Below, one piece after another: positions 28,871 through 39,125 of a DNA stretch of 64,000 nucleotides. Every line of letters begins with the position of its first letter. Within the stretch, counting starts at the first letter, position 1. The translations under genes and the position numbers were made by a program. Below the pieces are notes generated by a model. It saw only the letters and a program-made list of their open reading frames with translations, made no database searches and was not told where the DNA came from. This DNA is from Pseudomonadota bacterium (lineage in GTDB: Bacteria; Pseudomonadota; Alphaproteobacteria; Acetobacterales; Acetobacteraceae): assembly GCA_021849425.1 (NCBI GenBank), contig JAJZSY010000008.1:33502-97501 (forward strand). Reading direction: 5' to 3'.

Positions 28871-29599
28871 TCAGATCAGCGCGACGTCGCCGCCGCGCAG
28901 CGCGACGACGCGTTCACCATCGCGGAGCAGCAGCGCGCCATCCTTGTCAAGACCGACATACTGTCCGGTCAGCCGGCCACCATCCACCGTCAGCGCCGCG
29001 CCCTCGGGATGCGCCCGCGCCATCCAGGCACGGCGCAGCGTTTCGGACCCCAGCGGTAGCACACCGAGCCAGTGATCGAGCCGTGTGCACAGAACAGATG
29101 CCAGATCCTCCGGGGTCATTGTTCCGCCCAGCGATGCGAGGCTGGCTGTTGTACGGCCCGGAACGTGAGGCGCCGTGACGAGGTTGACGCCAACACCGAT
29201 CACAAGCCAGGCGATCACGCCGTTCTCGATCGTCGCGTCAAGCAGGATGCCCGCGAGCTTGGCGTCTCCTGCCATCACGTCGTTCGGCCATTTCAGCGCG
29301 ATGCGCCCGGGGGTTGGAAGCGCCGCATCGAGAGCCTCGATCAGCGCGAGCCCGGCAAGAAGGGCATACCATCCCCCCTGCCCCGCTGGAATGTTCGGCC
29401 GCAGCAGAACGGAGCCATAGAAATTCCCTGCGGGCGAATTCCACTGGCGACCAGCACGCCCGCGACCAGAGGTCTGCCGCCCGGCCAGTACCATCAGCCC
29501 GGCAGGTTCACCCGTAGCCGCCCGCCGCGCGCAGAAATCCGATGTCGAATCCAGCGTATCGTAGCGTTCGATCCGCCAGCGCGTGACGTCAGCCGTCAA
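28871..29599 (-). CDS. birA: Biotin--[acetyl-CoA-carboxylase] ligase BirA (monofunctional)
   Basis: 242 residues. The start is a TTG at 29599 whose bases overlap the nuoN stop (TTGA); no in-frame ATG lies nearby. The biotinyl-AMP-binding motif [20 protein letters not shown] is complete, followed by [20 protein letters not shown] with the catalytic lysine region, and [14 protein letters not shown]. It attaches biotin to carboxylase carrier protein. There is no N-terminal helix-turn-helix domain, so unlike E. coli BirA it cannot act as a repressor. It follows nuoN directly, an order shared with many alphaproteobacteria. Confidence 0.93.
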   Translation of the reverse strand: MTADVTRWRIERYDTLDSTSDFCARRAATGEPAGLMVLAGRQTSGRGRAGRQWNSPAGNFYGSVLLRPNIPAGQGGWYALLAGLALIEALDAALPTPGRIALKWPNDVMAGDAKLAGILLDATIENGVIAWLVIGVGVNLVTAPHVPGRTTASLASLGGTMTPEDLASVLCTRLDHWLGVLPLGSETLRRAWMARAHPEGAALTVDGGRLTGQYVGLDKDGALLLRDGERVVALRGGDVALI

Positions 29600-31032
29600 A
29601 AGCCCTGGCTCGTCATGACCGCGTGAGCCGCCATCGTCGACAGGGTCGTCAGCGTCGAGGGATGAAAGGCGAACAGAAGCACGCCCGCCGACGCAAGCCC
29701 AATGACAAGGCTCACTCCGGAATTGCGCGAATCCAGACCCGGTTCACCGGCATCGAAATACATGACCTTGATCACGCGCAGATAATAGAAAGCGGCCACC
29801 ACGCTGGTGACAATGCCAAGCACCGCCAGGGGGGCCAGACCGGCATTTATCGCAGCCGCGAATACATAGAATTTGCCGAAAAAGCCGGCGAGCGGCGGAA
29901 TGCCGGCCATCGACCACATCATCATCGCGAGCGCGAAGGCAAAGCGCGGATCATCCGTCGCCATGCCTGCGAGGTCGGATATCCGGTCGACCGGCTGACG
30001 GCCACGGCTCATCGCAATGATGCAGCCAAACGTGCCGAGCGACATGACTACATAGATCGCCAGATAGATCAGCGCGCCGCTGACCCCGGCAGCGTTGCCG
30101 GCCGCAAGCCCCATCAACGCGTATCCCATATGGCCGATCGACGAGTAGCCCATGAGCCGCTTGATGCTGGTCTGCCGGATCGCGCCGATGGCGCCAATGA
30201 CCATCGAAGCCGCGGCGAGGAGTTCCACAAGATCCCGCCACTGCGCCACCGCGGGGCCGAACGGCCCCAACATCACCCGCAACAGCAGTGCGAACACGGC
30301 GATCTTCGGCGCCGTGGCGAAGAATGCCGTCACCGAGGTCGGCGCGCCTTCATAGACATCGGGTGTCCACATATGGAACGGTGCCGCCGAAATCTTGAAC
30401 GCCAGCCCGACCAGAACAAAGACCAGCCCGACCGTCGATCCCATGGCGGCGGCCGGGTGGCTGGCAAGCGCGCGGGCGATGCCCTCGAACCCCGTGGTTC
30501 CGGCAAAGCCGTAGACGAGCGAGATACCGTAGAGCAGCAGACCGGAAGACAGCGCGCCGAGCACGAAATATTTCAGCCCGGCTTCCGATGAGCGCAGATT
30601 GTGCCGGGCAAAGGCTGCAAGCACATAGAGCGCGAGCGACTGGATCTCGAACCCGATATAGAGAGTAATGAGGTCGTTTGCCGAAACCAGCACGACCATG
30701 CCAGTGACGGCGAACAGGATCAGCACCGGAAATTCGAACCGCGTGATCCCGATATTGCGATTGAACGTGACGGAGAGCGCAAGAGCGCCGATGGCGCCCA
30801 GTGCCACCAGAACATCCGCGAAACGGGTGAAATCATTTGTCTGATACAGCCCGTGCAGAACCGTCCCGGTCGGGGCCGCGACAAGCAGCCGGGCGGCGAT
30901 GGCCAGCACCACCCCCGTGACCGCGGTGATCGCGAAACTGTGGTCGCGCCGGGCAAAAACGCCAGCCATCAGCATCACGATCCCCGCGACCGCGAGAAAC
31001 AGGATGGGCAGAACGGTATAGAATGTCGACAT
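29596..31032 (-). CDS. nuoN: NADH-quinone oxidoreductase subunit N
   Basis: 478 residues from ATG 31032, with about 14 membrane helices. It is one of three antiporter-like subunits of complex I; family marks are FELQSL-like FEIQSLALYVLAAFARHN, the lysine of SSEAGLKYFVLGALSSGLLLYG, SAAPFHMWTPDVYEGAPTS and TSIKRLMGYSSIGHMGYALM. These lysines and glutamates form the proton channel in the membrane arm. It is the last nuo gene; its stop overlaps the birA start. Confidence 0.96.
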   Translation of the reverse strand: MSTFYTVLPILFLAVAGIVMLMAGVFARRDHSFAITAVTGVVLAIAARLLVAAPTGTVLHGLYQTNDFTRFADVLVALGAIGALALSVTFNRNIGITRFEFPVLILFAVTGMVVLVSANDLITLYIGFEIQSLALYVLAAFARHNLRSSEAGLKYFVLGALSSGLLLYGISLVYGFAGTTGFEGIARALASHPAAAMGSTVGLVFVLVGLAFKISAAPFHMWTPDVYEGAPTSVTAFFATAPKIAVFALLLRVMLGPFGPAVAQWRDLVELLAAASMVIGAIGAIRQTSIKRLMGYSSIGHMGYALMGLAAGNAAGVSGALIYLAIYVVMSLGTFGCIIAMSRGRQPVDRISDLAGMATDDPRFAFALAMMMWSMAGIPPLAGFFGKFYVFAAAINAGLAPLAVLGIVTSVVAAFYYLRVIKVMYFDAGEPGLDSRNSGVSLVIGLASAGVLLFAFHPSTLTTLSTMAAHAVMTSQGF

Positions 31033-31040
31033 TGCCTCGC

Positions 31041-32558
31041 TCACTGCTTGATCATGGCCAGCCGGCCGTGCGCGCCGGAAGACAGGTCGGCGAGATGCGC
31101 ATGAACAAGATCCTGCACGGCGCCGCCGAAAATATGGGTCAGGCTGCCAGGTGCAAAGCCGAGCACGAGAACCAGCACCGCCAGCGGCGCAAGCAGCAGC
31201 CATTCACGCGGGCCAATATCGGCAATGACCGCGTTGGCGACGCTGCGTGCCTGATCGAACAGCACGCGACGGATCATCACCAACATGTACATCACGCTCA
31301 GGATCATGCCGGTGCCCACCAATAGCGCCACCCAGAAATTCGCCTGGATCGCGCCGATCATCACCAGGATTTCGCCGACGAAGCCGGAGGTGCCGGGCAA
31401 ACCGACATTCGCCATCACGAACAGCATCAGGAAGGTGGCGTAGACCGGCATGCGCGAGGCAAGCCCGCCAAGCTGGTCGAGCCGCAGCGAATGGCCGCGC
31501 GCGAGCAGGATGCCCACGCAGAGGAACAGTGCGGCAATGACGAGCCCATGCGACACCATCTGGAACAGCGCTCCCTCGATGCCCGCGACGGTGACGGTAA
31601 AGATACCGACCACGATCAGCCCCATATGCGCGACCGAGGAATAGGCGACCATGCGCTTGATGTCGGTCTGCGCCAGGGCGGCGAAGGAGATATAGATGAT
31701 GCCGATGATGCCGAGCGCGAACATGAACGGCTCGAAATAGGCCGTCGCCTGTGGCAACATCGGTAGCGAGAAGCGCAGGAACCCATAGGCTCCCATTTTT
31801 GAAAGCACTGCGGCCAGCATGATCGTGCCGGGCAGCGGCGCTTCACCATAAGCGTCGGGCAGCCAGGTGTGCAGTGGCCAGACCGCCGCCTTGACGCCGA
31901 AAGACAGCAGGAACGCGATGAACAGCCAATCCTGAATGGTGGGCGCAATGGCCGTGTGCATCAGCCGCACCATGTCGGTGGTGCCGGCATGGTGCCACAT
32001 CCAGACCAGGGCGAGCAGCATCGGCAGCGAACCGGCGAGTGTGAAGAGGAAGAACTTCACTGCGGCATGAACCCGGCGCTCCCCCCCCCATACGCCGATG
32101 ATCAGATACATCGGGATCAGCACGCCCTCGAAGAAGATGTAGAACAGCAGGAAATCGAGAGCCGAGAACATGCCGATGGTCATGGTCTCGAGCAGCAGAA
32201 AGGCTGCCATGTAGTCGCGCACGCGCCGGCTCTCGCGCCAGCTCGCCAGCACCGCGACCGGCGTCAGCAGCGCGCTGAGGCCAACGAAGAACAGGCTGAT
32301 GCCGTCAACGCCCATCCGGTAGCCGATGCCATAGGCCGGGATCCATTCGGCGGACTCGACAAATTGAAACCCATGCACCGACGGATTGAAGCCGACGATC
32401 ATTACCACAGCAAGCACGAGCACGAGCAGGCTGGTCCACAGCGCGATCCAGCGCGCATTGCGGGCGGTAGCGGCATTTGCGGAGTCACCGGTCAGATACA
32501 TCAGTACGGCACCGGCAAGTGGCAGCCAGGTCATCAGCGAGAGAAGATGGAAATTCAT
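31041..32558 (-). CDS. nuoM: NADH-quinone oxidoreductase subunit M
   Basis: 505 residues from ATG 32558. A polytopic antiporter-like subunit of complex I: YRMGVDGISLFFVGLSALLT (loop before the conserved helices), FYIFFEGVLIPMYLIIGVWG with the conserved glutamate, AVKFFLFTLAGSLPMLLALV with the conserved lysine, FGVKAAVWPLHTWLPDAYGE and TDIKRMVAYSSVAHMGLIVV. It pumps a proton in the membrane arm. It begins 13 bases after the nuoL stop and ends 8 bases before nuoN. Confidence 0.97.
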   Translation of the reverse strand: MNFHLLSLMTWLPLAGAVLMYLTGDSANAATARNARWIALWTSLLVLVLAVVMIVGFNPSVHGFQFVESAEWIPAYGIGYRMGVDGISLFFVGLSALLTPVAVLASWRESRRVRDYMAAFLLLETMTIGMFSALDFLLFYIFFEGVLIPMYLIIGVWGGERRVHAAVKFFLFTLAGSLPMLLALVWMWHHAGTTDMVRLMHTAIAPTIQDWLFIAFLLSFGVKAAVWPLHTWLPDAYGEAPLPGTIMLAAVLSKMGAYGFLRFSLPMLPQATAYFEPFMFALGIIGIIYISFAALAQTDIKRMVAYSSVAHMGLIVVGIFTVTVAGIEGALFQMVSHGLVIAALFLCVGILLARGHSLRLDQLGGLASRMPVYATFLMLFVMANVGLPGTSGFVGEILVMIGAIQANFWVALLVGTGMILSVMYMLVMIRRVLFDQARSVANAVIADIGPREWLLLAPLAVLVLVLGFAPGSLTHIFGGAVQDLVHAHLADLSSGAHGRLAMIKQ

Positions 32559-32571
32559 GTGCCGCTCCCCC

Positions 32572-34500
32572 TCACCGCGCAACCAGGAAGACGGTCACCA
32601 GAACCATCAGCCCCACCAGCATGACGAACCCGTACACCGCGATCGATCCGCTCTGCAGCCGGCTGGCGACGCCGGAAGCGTCGCCGGTCAACCGCGCCAG
32701 ACCCTCCGGCACGCCGTCGATCATCTCCTCATCGCCGATCCGCCAGATGGCGCGCGCGATGCGCAAGGCCGGACGAACGAAAATCGCATCATAAAGCTCG
32801 TCGAAATACCATTTGTTGAGCAGGAACGCGTGGAGTCCCGGCCAGGTTTGGGCCAGCCGCGCCGGCAGCGCCGGGGCGAGTTCATAGAACCAGTAGGCAA
32901 TACCGATGCCGGCAATGGCCAGCAGCAGCGGCATCTTTTCTGCCCAGGCCGGAATGGCGTCACGCGCCGCCATCACCGCGCCGCCATGCGGCAGGGCGAT
33001 GCTGGAGCCCCAGAAATTCGCAAAATGCGCCCCGATGAACGTCGGTCCGAGCAGGAAGCCGGTCGTCAACGCGCCGATCGCGAGCGCCACCAGCGGCAGC
33101 AACATCACCAGCGGGCTTTCATGCGCGTGGGCGAGCGTTTCGTTGGACGCCCGCGGCTTGCCGTGGAAAGTGAGCAGCATCAGCCGCACCGTGTAGAACG
33201 CCGTCAGCCCTGCACCCAGCGTGCCGCACAGCCAGCCGAACACCGCCGTATGCGAATGCGCGGCAAAAGCTGCGGACAGAATCGCATCCTTGGAGAAATA
33301 CCCCGAGAATGGCGGAATCGCGACCAGAGCCAGGCTGCCCGCCCACATCGTCACATAGGTCACCGGCAGTTTGCGCCAGAGACCGCCCATCTTGCGGACA
33401 TCCTGCTCGTCGGCCAGCGCGTGGATCACCGAACCGGCGCCCAGGAACAGCAGCGCCTTGAAGAAGGCATGATTGATCAGGTGGAAGATGCCGATCGGCG
33501 CCGCCCCCACACCGACCGCGAGAAACATGTAGCCGAGCTGCGAGCAGGTAGAATAGGCGATGATGCGCTTGATGTCGTTCTGCACGCAGCCGATCGTCGC
33601 CGCGAAGAAGGCGGTGAAGCCGCCAATCACCGTGATCACAGCGAGGGCGACGGGCGCCGCATCGATCACCGGAGACATCCGCGCCGTCATGAACACCCCG
33701 GCCGTCACCATGGTCGCGGCATGGATGAGGGCGGAAATCGGCGTCGGGCCTTCCATCGCATCCGGCAGCCAGGTGTGCAGGAACAGCTGCGCGGACTTGC
33801 CCATCGCACCGATGAAAAGAAGGATCGAGATGACCTCGAGCACCGGCAGATCGGTGCCAAACAAATGGTAGACGTGCGGCGCAACCTTCGCCACGCCGGC
33901 GAAGATCGCATCGAAATTCACACTGCCGAACTCATACCAGGTCAGCGCGATGCCGACTGCGAAGAACAGGTCACCCACCCGGTTGACGATGAAGGCCTTG
34001 ATCGCTGCTTCGTTGGCGCTGGCGCGGTCGTACCAGTAGCCGATCAGCAGGTACGACATCAGGCCAACGCCTTCCCAGCCGAAGAACAACTGCAGCAGGT
34101 TATTGGCGGTGGCGAGCATCAGCATCGCGAATGTGAACAGCGAGATATAGACGAAGAAGCGCGGCTCGGTGCGGTCCTCCGCCATGTATCCCATGCTGTA
34201 GACATGGATCAGCGCCGATACCACGCAGACCATTCCGACCATCACGAGCGACAGCGTGTCCATCCGCAGCGCCCATTGCGGCGCGAAGGTGCCGACCGAG
34301 ATCCATTGACCGAGCACAACGAGATGGTCCGCCGCCCCGAGCACGAGATGACGATAGACCGTGCCGATCGCGGCGATGGCCGCCACGACCAGCGAAGCCA
34401 CGCTGAGCCCGACGGCCGGGGCTCGGCCGATTGTGGGACGGGCGAGCCCGGCGAGCAGCGCGCCGGCCAGCGGCGCGAGAACGGCAATGGCAAGCAGCAT
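32572..34500 (-). CDS. nuoL: NADH-quinone oxidoreductase subunit L
   Basis: 642 residues, the longest antiporter-like subunit, with about 16 helices including the long lateral helix region near the C-terminus. Motifs: HVYSMGYMAEDRTEPRFFVY, LQLFFGWEGVGLMSYLLIGY (conserved E), AAIKAFIVNRVGDLFFAVGI (conserved K), KSAQLFLHTWLPDAMEGPTP and DIKRIIAYSTCSQLGYMFLA. It is the distal proton pump of complex I. It starts 6 bases after the nuoK stop. A very long antisense frame over this gene (32386-34833) is an artefact of the GC-rich codon pattern. Confidence 0.97.
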   Translation of the reverse strand: MLLAIAVLAPLAGALLAGLARPTIGRAPAVGLSVASLVVAAIAAIGTVYRHLVLGAADHLVVLGQWISVGTFAPQWALRMDTLSLVMVGMVCVVSALIHVYSMGYMAEDRTEPRFFVYISLFTFAMLMLATANNLLQLFFGWEGVGLMSYLLIGYWYDRASANEAAIKAFIVNRVGDLFFAVGIALTWYEFGSVNFDAIFAGVAKVAPHVYHLFGTDLPVLEVISILLFIGAMGKSAQLFLHTWLPDAMEGPTPISALIHAATMVTAGVFMTARMSPVIDAAPVALAVITVIGGFTAFFAATIGCVQNDIKRIIAYSTCSQLGYMFLAVGVGAAPIGIFHLINHAFFKALLFLGAGSVIHALADEQDVRKMGGLWRKLPVTYVTMWAGSLALVAIPPFSGYFSKDAILSAAFAAHSHTAVFGWLCGTLGAGLTAFYTVRLMLLTFHGKPRASNETLAHAHESPLVMLLPLVALAIGALTTGFLLGPTFIGAHFANFWGSSIALPHGGAVMAARDAIPAWAEKMPLLLAIAGIGIAYWFYELAPALPARLAQTWPGLHAFLLNKWYFDELYDAIFVRPALRIARAIWRIGDEEMIDGVPEGLARLTGDASGVASRLQSGSIAVYGFVMLVGLMVLVTVFLVAR

Positions 34501-34506
34501 GTCGGC

Positions 34507-34818
34507 TCAGCCCTTCATCAGCGTGACGTCTTCGACTTCGATCGAGCCGCGGTTGCGGAAATACACAACGAGAATTGCCAGCCCGATCGCCGCTTCCGCC
34601 GCCGCGACCGAGAGAACGAACATGGTGAAGACCTGCCCCGCCATGTCATGCAGCGCCGAAGAGAAGGCGACGAAATTGATATTGGCGGCGAGCAGGATCA
34701 ACTCGATCGACATCATGATGACGATGATGTTTTTCCGGTTGAGGAAGATGCCGAAAATCCCGATCACCAGCAACAAACCGGCGACGACGAGATAGGGGCC
34801 AAGCCCTACAGCGCTCAT
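34507..34818 (-). CDS. nuoK: NADH-quinone oxidoreductase subunit K
   Basis: 103 residues, three membrane helices, normal NuoK length. Conserved intramembrane glutamates appear in [20 protein letters not shown] and [19 protein letters not shown]. It belongs to the membrane arm next to the quinone module and forms part of the fourth proton path with NuoJ and NuoH. The start overlaps the nuoJ stop (ATGA at 34815-34818). Confidence 0.97.
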   Translation of the reverse strand: MSAVGLGPYLVVAGLLLVIGIFGIFLNRKNIIVIMMSIELILLAANINFVAFSSALHDMAGQVFTMFVLSVAAAEAAIGLAILVVYFRNRGSIEVEDVTLMKG

Positions 34819-35465
34819 CGGATCGTCTCCTGAGACGCGGGGGCAGACTGGGTCATCTGCCTCGCTCCCTTGCCAATACCGAGCTTGACCATCGTCAGCG
34901 TTTCGTCGATCGGCCGCTGATGCTGCGCCGAGATGTCCTGTCGGCGCGAGCGGCGCTCGCCCGAATGAGTCAGAACGATCGCGCCGATCATCGCGACAAG
35001 GAGCAGCAACGCCACAAGTTCAAAGGCGAACATGTAACGGGTGTAGATAAGGTCGCCGAGAGCCGCGGTGTTCGACATATCTGCCGGCATCGGCACCTGG
35101 CTGGCGAGATGGGCGGCGGGGGTAACGGTCCAGCCGACGGCAACGGCGCCAATTTCCACCATCAGGATGAACCCGATCAGCAGGCCGAGGGGCGCGTAGC
35201 GCTGAAATCCCTCGCGCAGCGCCGCAAAATCGACGTCGAGCATCATCACGACGAAAAGGAACAGCACGGCTACCGCACCGACATAGACGATGACGAGCAC
35301 CATCGCGAGAAATTCGGCACCGGCCAGCACGAACAGGGCAGCTGCGTTGATGAAGGCCAGTATAAGAAACAGCACCGAATGCACCGGATTGCGCGCGGTG
35401 ATCACCATGCAGGCCGAGAGCAACAGGATCGCGGCAAAAACATAGAACGCAAGGGCTACGATCAT
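34815..35465 (-). CDS. nuoJ: NADH-quinone oxidoreductase subunit J
   Basis: 216 residues, five membrane helices in the first 165, then a polar tail. The family motif [20 protein letters not shown] (with a following [20 protein letters not shown], the pi-bulge helix) is clear. The C-terminal tail after [15 protein letters not shown] is about 45 residues and hydrophilic, longer than in many homologues. Part of the complex I membrane arm. It starts 6 bases after nuoI and overlaps nuoK. Confidence 0.96.
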   Translation of the reverse strand: MIVALAFYVFAAILLLSACMVITARNPVHSVLFLILAFINAAALFVLAGAEFLAMVLVIVYVGAVAVLFLFVVMMLDVDFAALREGFQRYAPLGLLIGFILMVEIGAVAVGWTVTPAAHLASQVPMPADMSNTAALGDLIYTRYMFAFELVALLLLVAMIGAIVLTHSGERRSRRQDISAQHQRPIDETLTMVKLGIGKGARQMTQSAPASQETIR

Positions 35466-35471
35466 GATGCG

Positions 35472-35963
35472 TTACCGGTAGGGCGCGTCGAGTTCGAGAC
35501 GCTTGGCCAGTTCGCTTTCCCATCGATCGCCGTTCGCGAGAAGTCTTTCTTTATCATACATCAGCTCCTCGCGCGTCTCGGTCGCGAATTCGAAGTTCGG
35601 CCCTTCGACGATCGCATCGACCGGACAGGCTTCCTCGCAGAGGCCGCAATAGATACATTTTGTCATGTCGATATCGTAGCGCGTGGTCCGGCGCGAGCCG
35701 TCCTCGCGCGGTTCGGCTTCGATCGTAATTGCCTGCGCGGGGCAGACCGCCTCGCAAAGCTTGCAGGCGATGCACCGCTCCTCACCGTTCGGATATCGCC
35801 GCAGCGCATGCTCGCCCTTGAAGCGCGGGCTGATCGCGTTCTTCTCGAACGGATAGTTCAACGTCGCCTTGCGGGTGAAGAAATACCGCAAGGTCAGACG
35901 CATACCGGAGAGTATCTCCAGCAGGAGAAACCGGTGCGCGATGCGATCAAGTCTGGCCATCAT
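35472..35963 (-). CDS. nuoI: NADH-quinone oxidoreductase subunit I (2 x [4Fe-4S])
   Basis: 163 residues. Two ferredoxin-type motifs, [15 protein letters not shown] and [15 protein letters not shown], hold clusters N6a and N6b that carry electrons from NuoG towards NuoB. The N-terminal [20 protein letters not shown] and the middle [18 protein letters not shown] are characteristic of alphaproteobacterial and mitochondrial TYKY-type subunits. Start is one of two adjacent ATGs (35963 or 35960). It lies 12 bases after nuoH. Confidence 0.97.
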   Translation of the reverse strand: MMARLDRIAHRFLLLEILSGMRLTLRYFFTRKATLNYPFEKNAISPRFKGEHALRRYPNGEERCIACKLCEAVCPAQAITIEAEPREDGSRRTTRYDIDMTKCIYCGLCEEACPVDAIVEGPNFEFATETREELMYDKERLLANGDRWESELAKRLELDAPYR

Positions 35964-35975
35964 CCAATCTCCCGG

Positions 35976-36992
35976 TCACGCATGCGGCAACCAGCCGAAA
36001 ATTTCGAGTGCGCTCGCCGTGATCACCAGCCAGCAAAGGGAGAGCGGCAGGAAAACCTTCCAGCCGAGCTGCATGAGCTGGTCGTAACGGAACCGCGGCA
36101 AGGTCGCCCGAACCCACAGAAAGACAAACAGGCAGAGCATCACCTTGAGCAGGAACCAGATTGGCCCCGGAACCCAGGTAAAGGGCGCGAGCGGGATCGG
36201 CGACAGCCAGCCGCCGAGGAAAAAGATGGTCGTCATACCGCTCATTAGGATCATGTTCGCGTATTCGCCGAGGAAGAACAGCGCGAAGCTCATGGCGCTG
36301 TATTCAACGAAAAACCCGGCCACGATTTCACTCTCGCCTTCCGGCAGGTCGAATGGCGCCCGGTTCGTCTCGGCGAGACCGGAGATGAAGAAAATCACGA
36401 ACATGGGCAGAAGCGGTATCGCGAACCAGATATGCCGCTGCGCCACCACGATGTCGTTGAGGTTCAGGCTGCCGACGCAGACCAGAACCGAAAGGATCAC
36501 GAGCCCGATCGAAACCTCGTAGCTCACCATCTGCGCGGCACTGCGCATGGCGCCGAGAAACGCGAATTTCGAGTTGCTCGCCCAGCCGGCGATGATGACA
36601 CCGTAAACCCCGAGCGAGGAAATTGCGAAAAGATAGAGCAGGCCAACATTGATATTGGCGATTGCCCAGTGGTTGTTCACGGGAATGACGGCCCAGGCGA
36701 TGATCGCAAGCCCGAACGTGATCATCGGCGCAAACAGGAACAGCAGGCGGCTCGCGCCATCCGGAATGACCGTTTCCTTGAAAAGCATCTTGATCGCATC
36801 GGCGAAAGGCTGCCACAGGCCGAACGGGCCGACCACGTTTGGCCCCTTGCGGAGCTGCATCGCGGCCAGCACCTTGCGCTCGGCGTAGGTGAGGTAGGCA
36901 ACACCGATCAGCAACGGCACCAGCAGGGCCAGAGCCCGCAGCAACGTGATGACGAGAATGCCAAGATCGCTCGAGAAGAAGCCAGCCTCCAT
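35976..36992 (-). CDS. nuoH: NADH-quinone oxidoreductase subunit H
   Basis: 338 residues from ATG 36992, eight membrane helices. Conserved parts are [20 protein letters not shown] (quinone-chamber helix and loop), [38 protein letters not shown] and [20 protein letters not shown], the acidic loop over the quinone entrance. NuoH joins the peripheral and membrane arms of complex I. It starts 5 bases after nuoG and ends 12 bases before nuoI. Confidence 0.97.
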   Translation of the reverse strand: MEAGFFSSDLGILVITLLRALALLVPLLIGVAYLTYAERKVLAAMQLRKGPNVVGPFGLWQPFADAIKMLFKETVIPDGASRLLFLFAPMITFGLAIIAWAVIPVNNHWAIANINVGLLYLFAISSLGVYGVIIAGWASNSKFAFLGAMRSAAQMVSYEVSIGLVILSVLVCVGSLNLNDIVVAQRHIWFAIPLLPMFVIFFISGLAETNRAPFDLPEGESEIVAGFFVEYSAMSFALFFLGEYANMILMSGMTTIFFLGGWLSPIPLAPFTWVPGPIWFLLKVMLCLFVFLWVRATLPRFRYDQLMQLGWKVFLPLSLCWLVITASALEIFGWLPHA

Positions 36993-36997
36993 CACGC

Positions 36998-39058
36998 TCA
37001 CTCCGCTGCTATCTGGCGCGGGAGGATGATCTCCTCGATGCATTTCGCCATGGTCTGGCTGGCGCGGCTGATCGGATCGGTCTGGTAATAGGTCGCGAAG
37101 GCACGGCCGAACGGCGCATCGCTGACCGAGCCGGAATCGCCGCGCGGCGCGGCCCCACCACCATGGCCGAGGCGCCGCAGCACACCAATCTCGCCAAGGA
37201 CCGGATAAGACTCGATCATCCTCGCGCGCAACGCGTCGAGATCGTCATACGGCAATGGCCGACCAAGTGCTCCGCTCGCCGCGCGCAGGATCGCCCAATC
37301 CTCCCGCGCCTCACCTGGCGGAAAAATCGCCCGCAGCGCACGCTGCGCCCTGCCCTCGGTATTCACATAAGTGCCTGGCTTCTCGGTGTAGGCGGCCCCA
37401 GGCAGAATCACGTCGGCCCGTGCCGCGCCACGATCGCCATGATGCCCCTGATAGATCACGAACGTGTCGGCGCCGATCCTGGACATATCGAATTCGTCGG
37501 CACCGAGCAGCCACAGCACATCCACCCCGCCGCCCATCATGCCGGCGATGTCCTTGCCCTTGTCACCCGGCAGAAAACCGAGTTCGAGCGCGCCCATCCG
37601 TGCCGCCGCGTTGTGCAGCACATTGAACCCCTGCCATTCGGCGGTCAGCATGCCGGTCTGCAGCGCGATCTGCCAGCAAGACGCGAGCACTGCCGCCGCA
37701 TCCGCCCTGGCGAAGGCCTGCGAACCAACGATCATCATCGGCCGTTTCGCCGCCGCCAGCCGTTTCGTGAAATGATGCGCCGGATCGAGCAGCGCCTTCA
37801 GCGCGTCGCCTCCGTGGCCAAGATGTTCATGATCATAGGTCAGGTCGGCTGGCGCGCCGACCAATCCGGCAACGAAACCCGGGGTTTCCACCCAGCGGCG
37901 CCGCAGCCGCGCATTCAGCACCGGCGCTTCCTCGCGCGGATTGGCGCCGACGATCAGCAGCGCGTCAGCCTCGTCGATCCCTTCGATCGTCGTGTTGAAT
38001 CGATAAAAAGCCCGGTTGGAAACGTCGAATGTGGCGCCATCCTGCCGGCAGTCGAGATTGGCGGAGCCAAGCGCGCCCATCAGATCCTTCAGCGCCATCA
38101 TGCTCTCGGCATCGCAGAGATTGCCCGCGATCGCGCCAATTCTGCTGCCATCAAGCCCTTTGATCCGGCCGGCGATGGCGGCAAAGGCCTCGTCCCAGCT
38201 GGCCGGGCGCAGCTTACCATCCTCACGCAGCCAGGGCCGGTCAAGCCGACGGCGCTTGAGGCCGTCGATCGAGAAGCGCCCCTTGTCGGCAAGCCACTCC
38301 TCGTTCACCGCGTCGTTCAACCTGGGCAGAACGCGCAGCACCTCGGCGCCACGGGCGTCTATGCGGATATTCGTTCCGACCGCGTCGAACACGTCAATAC
38401 TGTCGGTCTTGCGCAACTCCCAGGTGCGGGCGGTGAACGCATAAGGCTTCGAGGTCAGCGCGCCAACCGGGCAGAGATCGATGATATTGCCCGACAGTTC
38501 GGAGGATAGGCCGCGTTCGACGTAATTGGTGATTTCCATGTGTTCGCCGCGTTGCACTGCGCCGAGTTCAGGGACGCCTGCGACCTCCGCCATGAACCTG
38601 ACGCAGCGGGTGCAATGAATGCACCGCGTCATCACCGTCTTGACCAGCGGGCCAAGGTATTTATCGTTGACCGCGCGCTTGCTGCCCTCATACCGGGTGT
38701 GGTCTCGCCCATACCCAACGGCTTCGTCCTGCAGGTCGCACTCGCCACCCTGATCGCAGATCGGGCAGTCGAGCGGATGGTTGATGAGCAGGAATTCCAT
38801 CACCCCGCGGCGGGCCTGGCGGACTTTTTCGCTGTCGGTGTGAATGACCATGCCCTCGCCCACTGGCTGCCCGCAGGAGGCGACCGGCTTCGGCATCTTC
38901 TCGATCTCCACGAGGCACATGCGGCAATTGCCGGCAATCGAGAGCCGCTCGTGATAGCAAAAGCGCGGTATTTCCTTGCCCGCTTCCTCGCAGGCTTGCA
39001 GCACCGTGTATCCGTTCGGAACCTCGATCTCTACCCCGTCGACCGTCACTTTCGGCAT
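36998..39058 (-). CDS. nuoG: NADH-quinone oxidoreductase subunit G
   Basis: 686 residues from ATG 39058; upstream in-frame sequence is not coding. N-terminal ferredoxin domain with [15 protein letters not shown] for the [2Fe-2S] cluster, then [13 protein letters not shown] (His/Cys-ligated N5 region with HPLDCPIC) and [10 protein letters not shown] ([4Fe-4S] N4). The rest is a degenerate molybdopterin-oxidoreductase fold without the cofactor. It lies in the electron-input arm of complex I. A 67-base gap from nuoF contains an 18-codon ORF whose TGA overlaps this ATG (TGATG), suggesting coupled translation. Confidence 0.96.
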   Translation of the reverse strand: MPKVTVDGVEIEVPNGYTVLQACEEAGKEIPRFCYHERLSIAGNCRMCLVEIEKMPKPVASCGQPVGEGMVIHTDSEKVRQARRGVMEFLLINHPLDCPICDQGGECDLQDEAVGYGRDHTRYEGSKRAVNDKYLGPLVKTVMTRCIHCTRCVRFMAEVAGVPELGAVQRGEHMEITNYVERGLSSELSGNIIDLCPVGALTSKPYAFTARTWELRKTDSIDVFDAVGTNIRIDARGAEVLRVLPRLNDAVNEEWLADKGRFSIDGLKRRRLDRPWLREDGKLRPASWDEAFAAIAGRIKGLDGSRIGAIAGNLCDAESMMALKDLMGALGSANLDCRQDGATFDVSNRAFYRFNTTIEGIDEADALLIVGANPREEAPVLNARLRRRWVETPGFVAGLVGAPADLTYDHEHLGHGGDALKALLDPAHHFTKRLAAAKRPMMIVGSQAFARADAAAVLASCWQIALQTGMLTAEWQGFNVLHNAAARMGALELGFLPGDKGKDIAGMMGGGVDVLWLLGADEFDMSRIGADTFVIYQGHHGDRGAARADVILPGAAYTEKPGTYVNTEGRAQRALRAIFPPGEAREDWAILRAASGALGRPLPYDDLDALRARMIESYPVLGEIGVLRRLGHGGGAAPRGDSGSVSDAPFGRAFATYYQTDPISRASQTMAKCIEEIILPRQIAAE

Positions 39059-39114
39059 CAGATCCGCACCCCGCCGGTGGCGCGCGTGGCGCCGTTGACC
39101 CTCTTGTGCCGCAT
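39058..39114 (-). CDS. Candidate 18-residue small ORF between nuoF and nuoG
   Basis: ATG at 39114 to TGA at 39058-39060 gives MRHKRVNGATRATGGVRI, a basic peptide with five Arg/Lys and one His. It is preceded at short spacing by GGAGGGGA, one of the strongest ribosome-binding sites in the operon, and its stop overlaps the nuoG start as TGATG. It may be a translated coupling ORF or simply the site where ribosomes load for nuoG. No known family is recognised. Confidence 0.35.
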   Translation of the reverse strand: MRHKRVNGATRATGGVRI

Positions 39115-39125
39115 CGTCCCCTCCG

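Noticed and set aside
32386..34833. 815-codon plus-strand frame antisense to nuoL/nuoK
   Set aside because: It mirrors the third-position GC pattern of the real genes, has charged low-complexity composition and no family motif; nuoL on the other strand is complete and well conserved.
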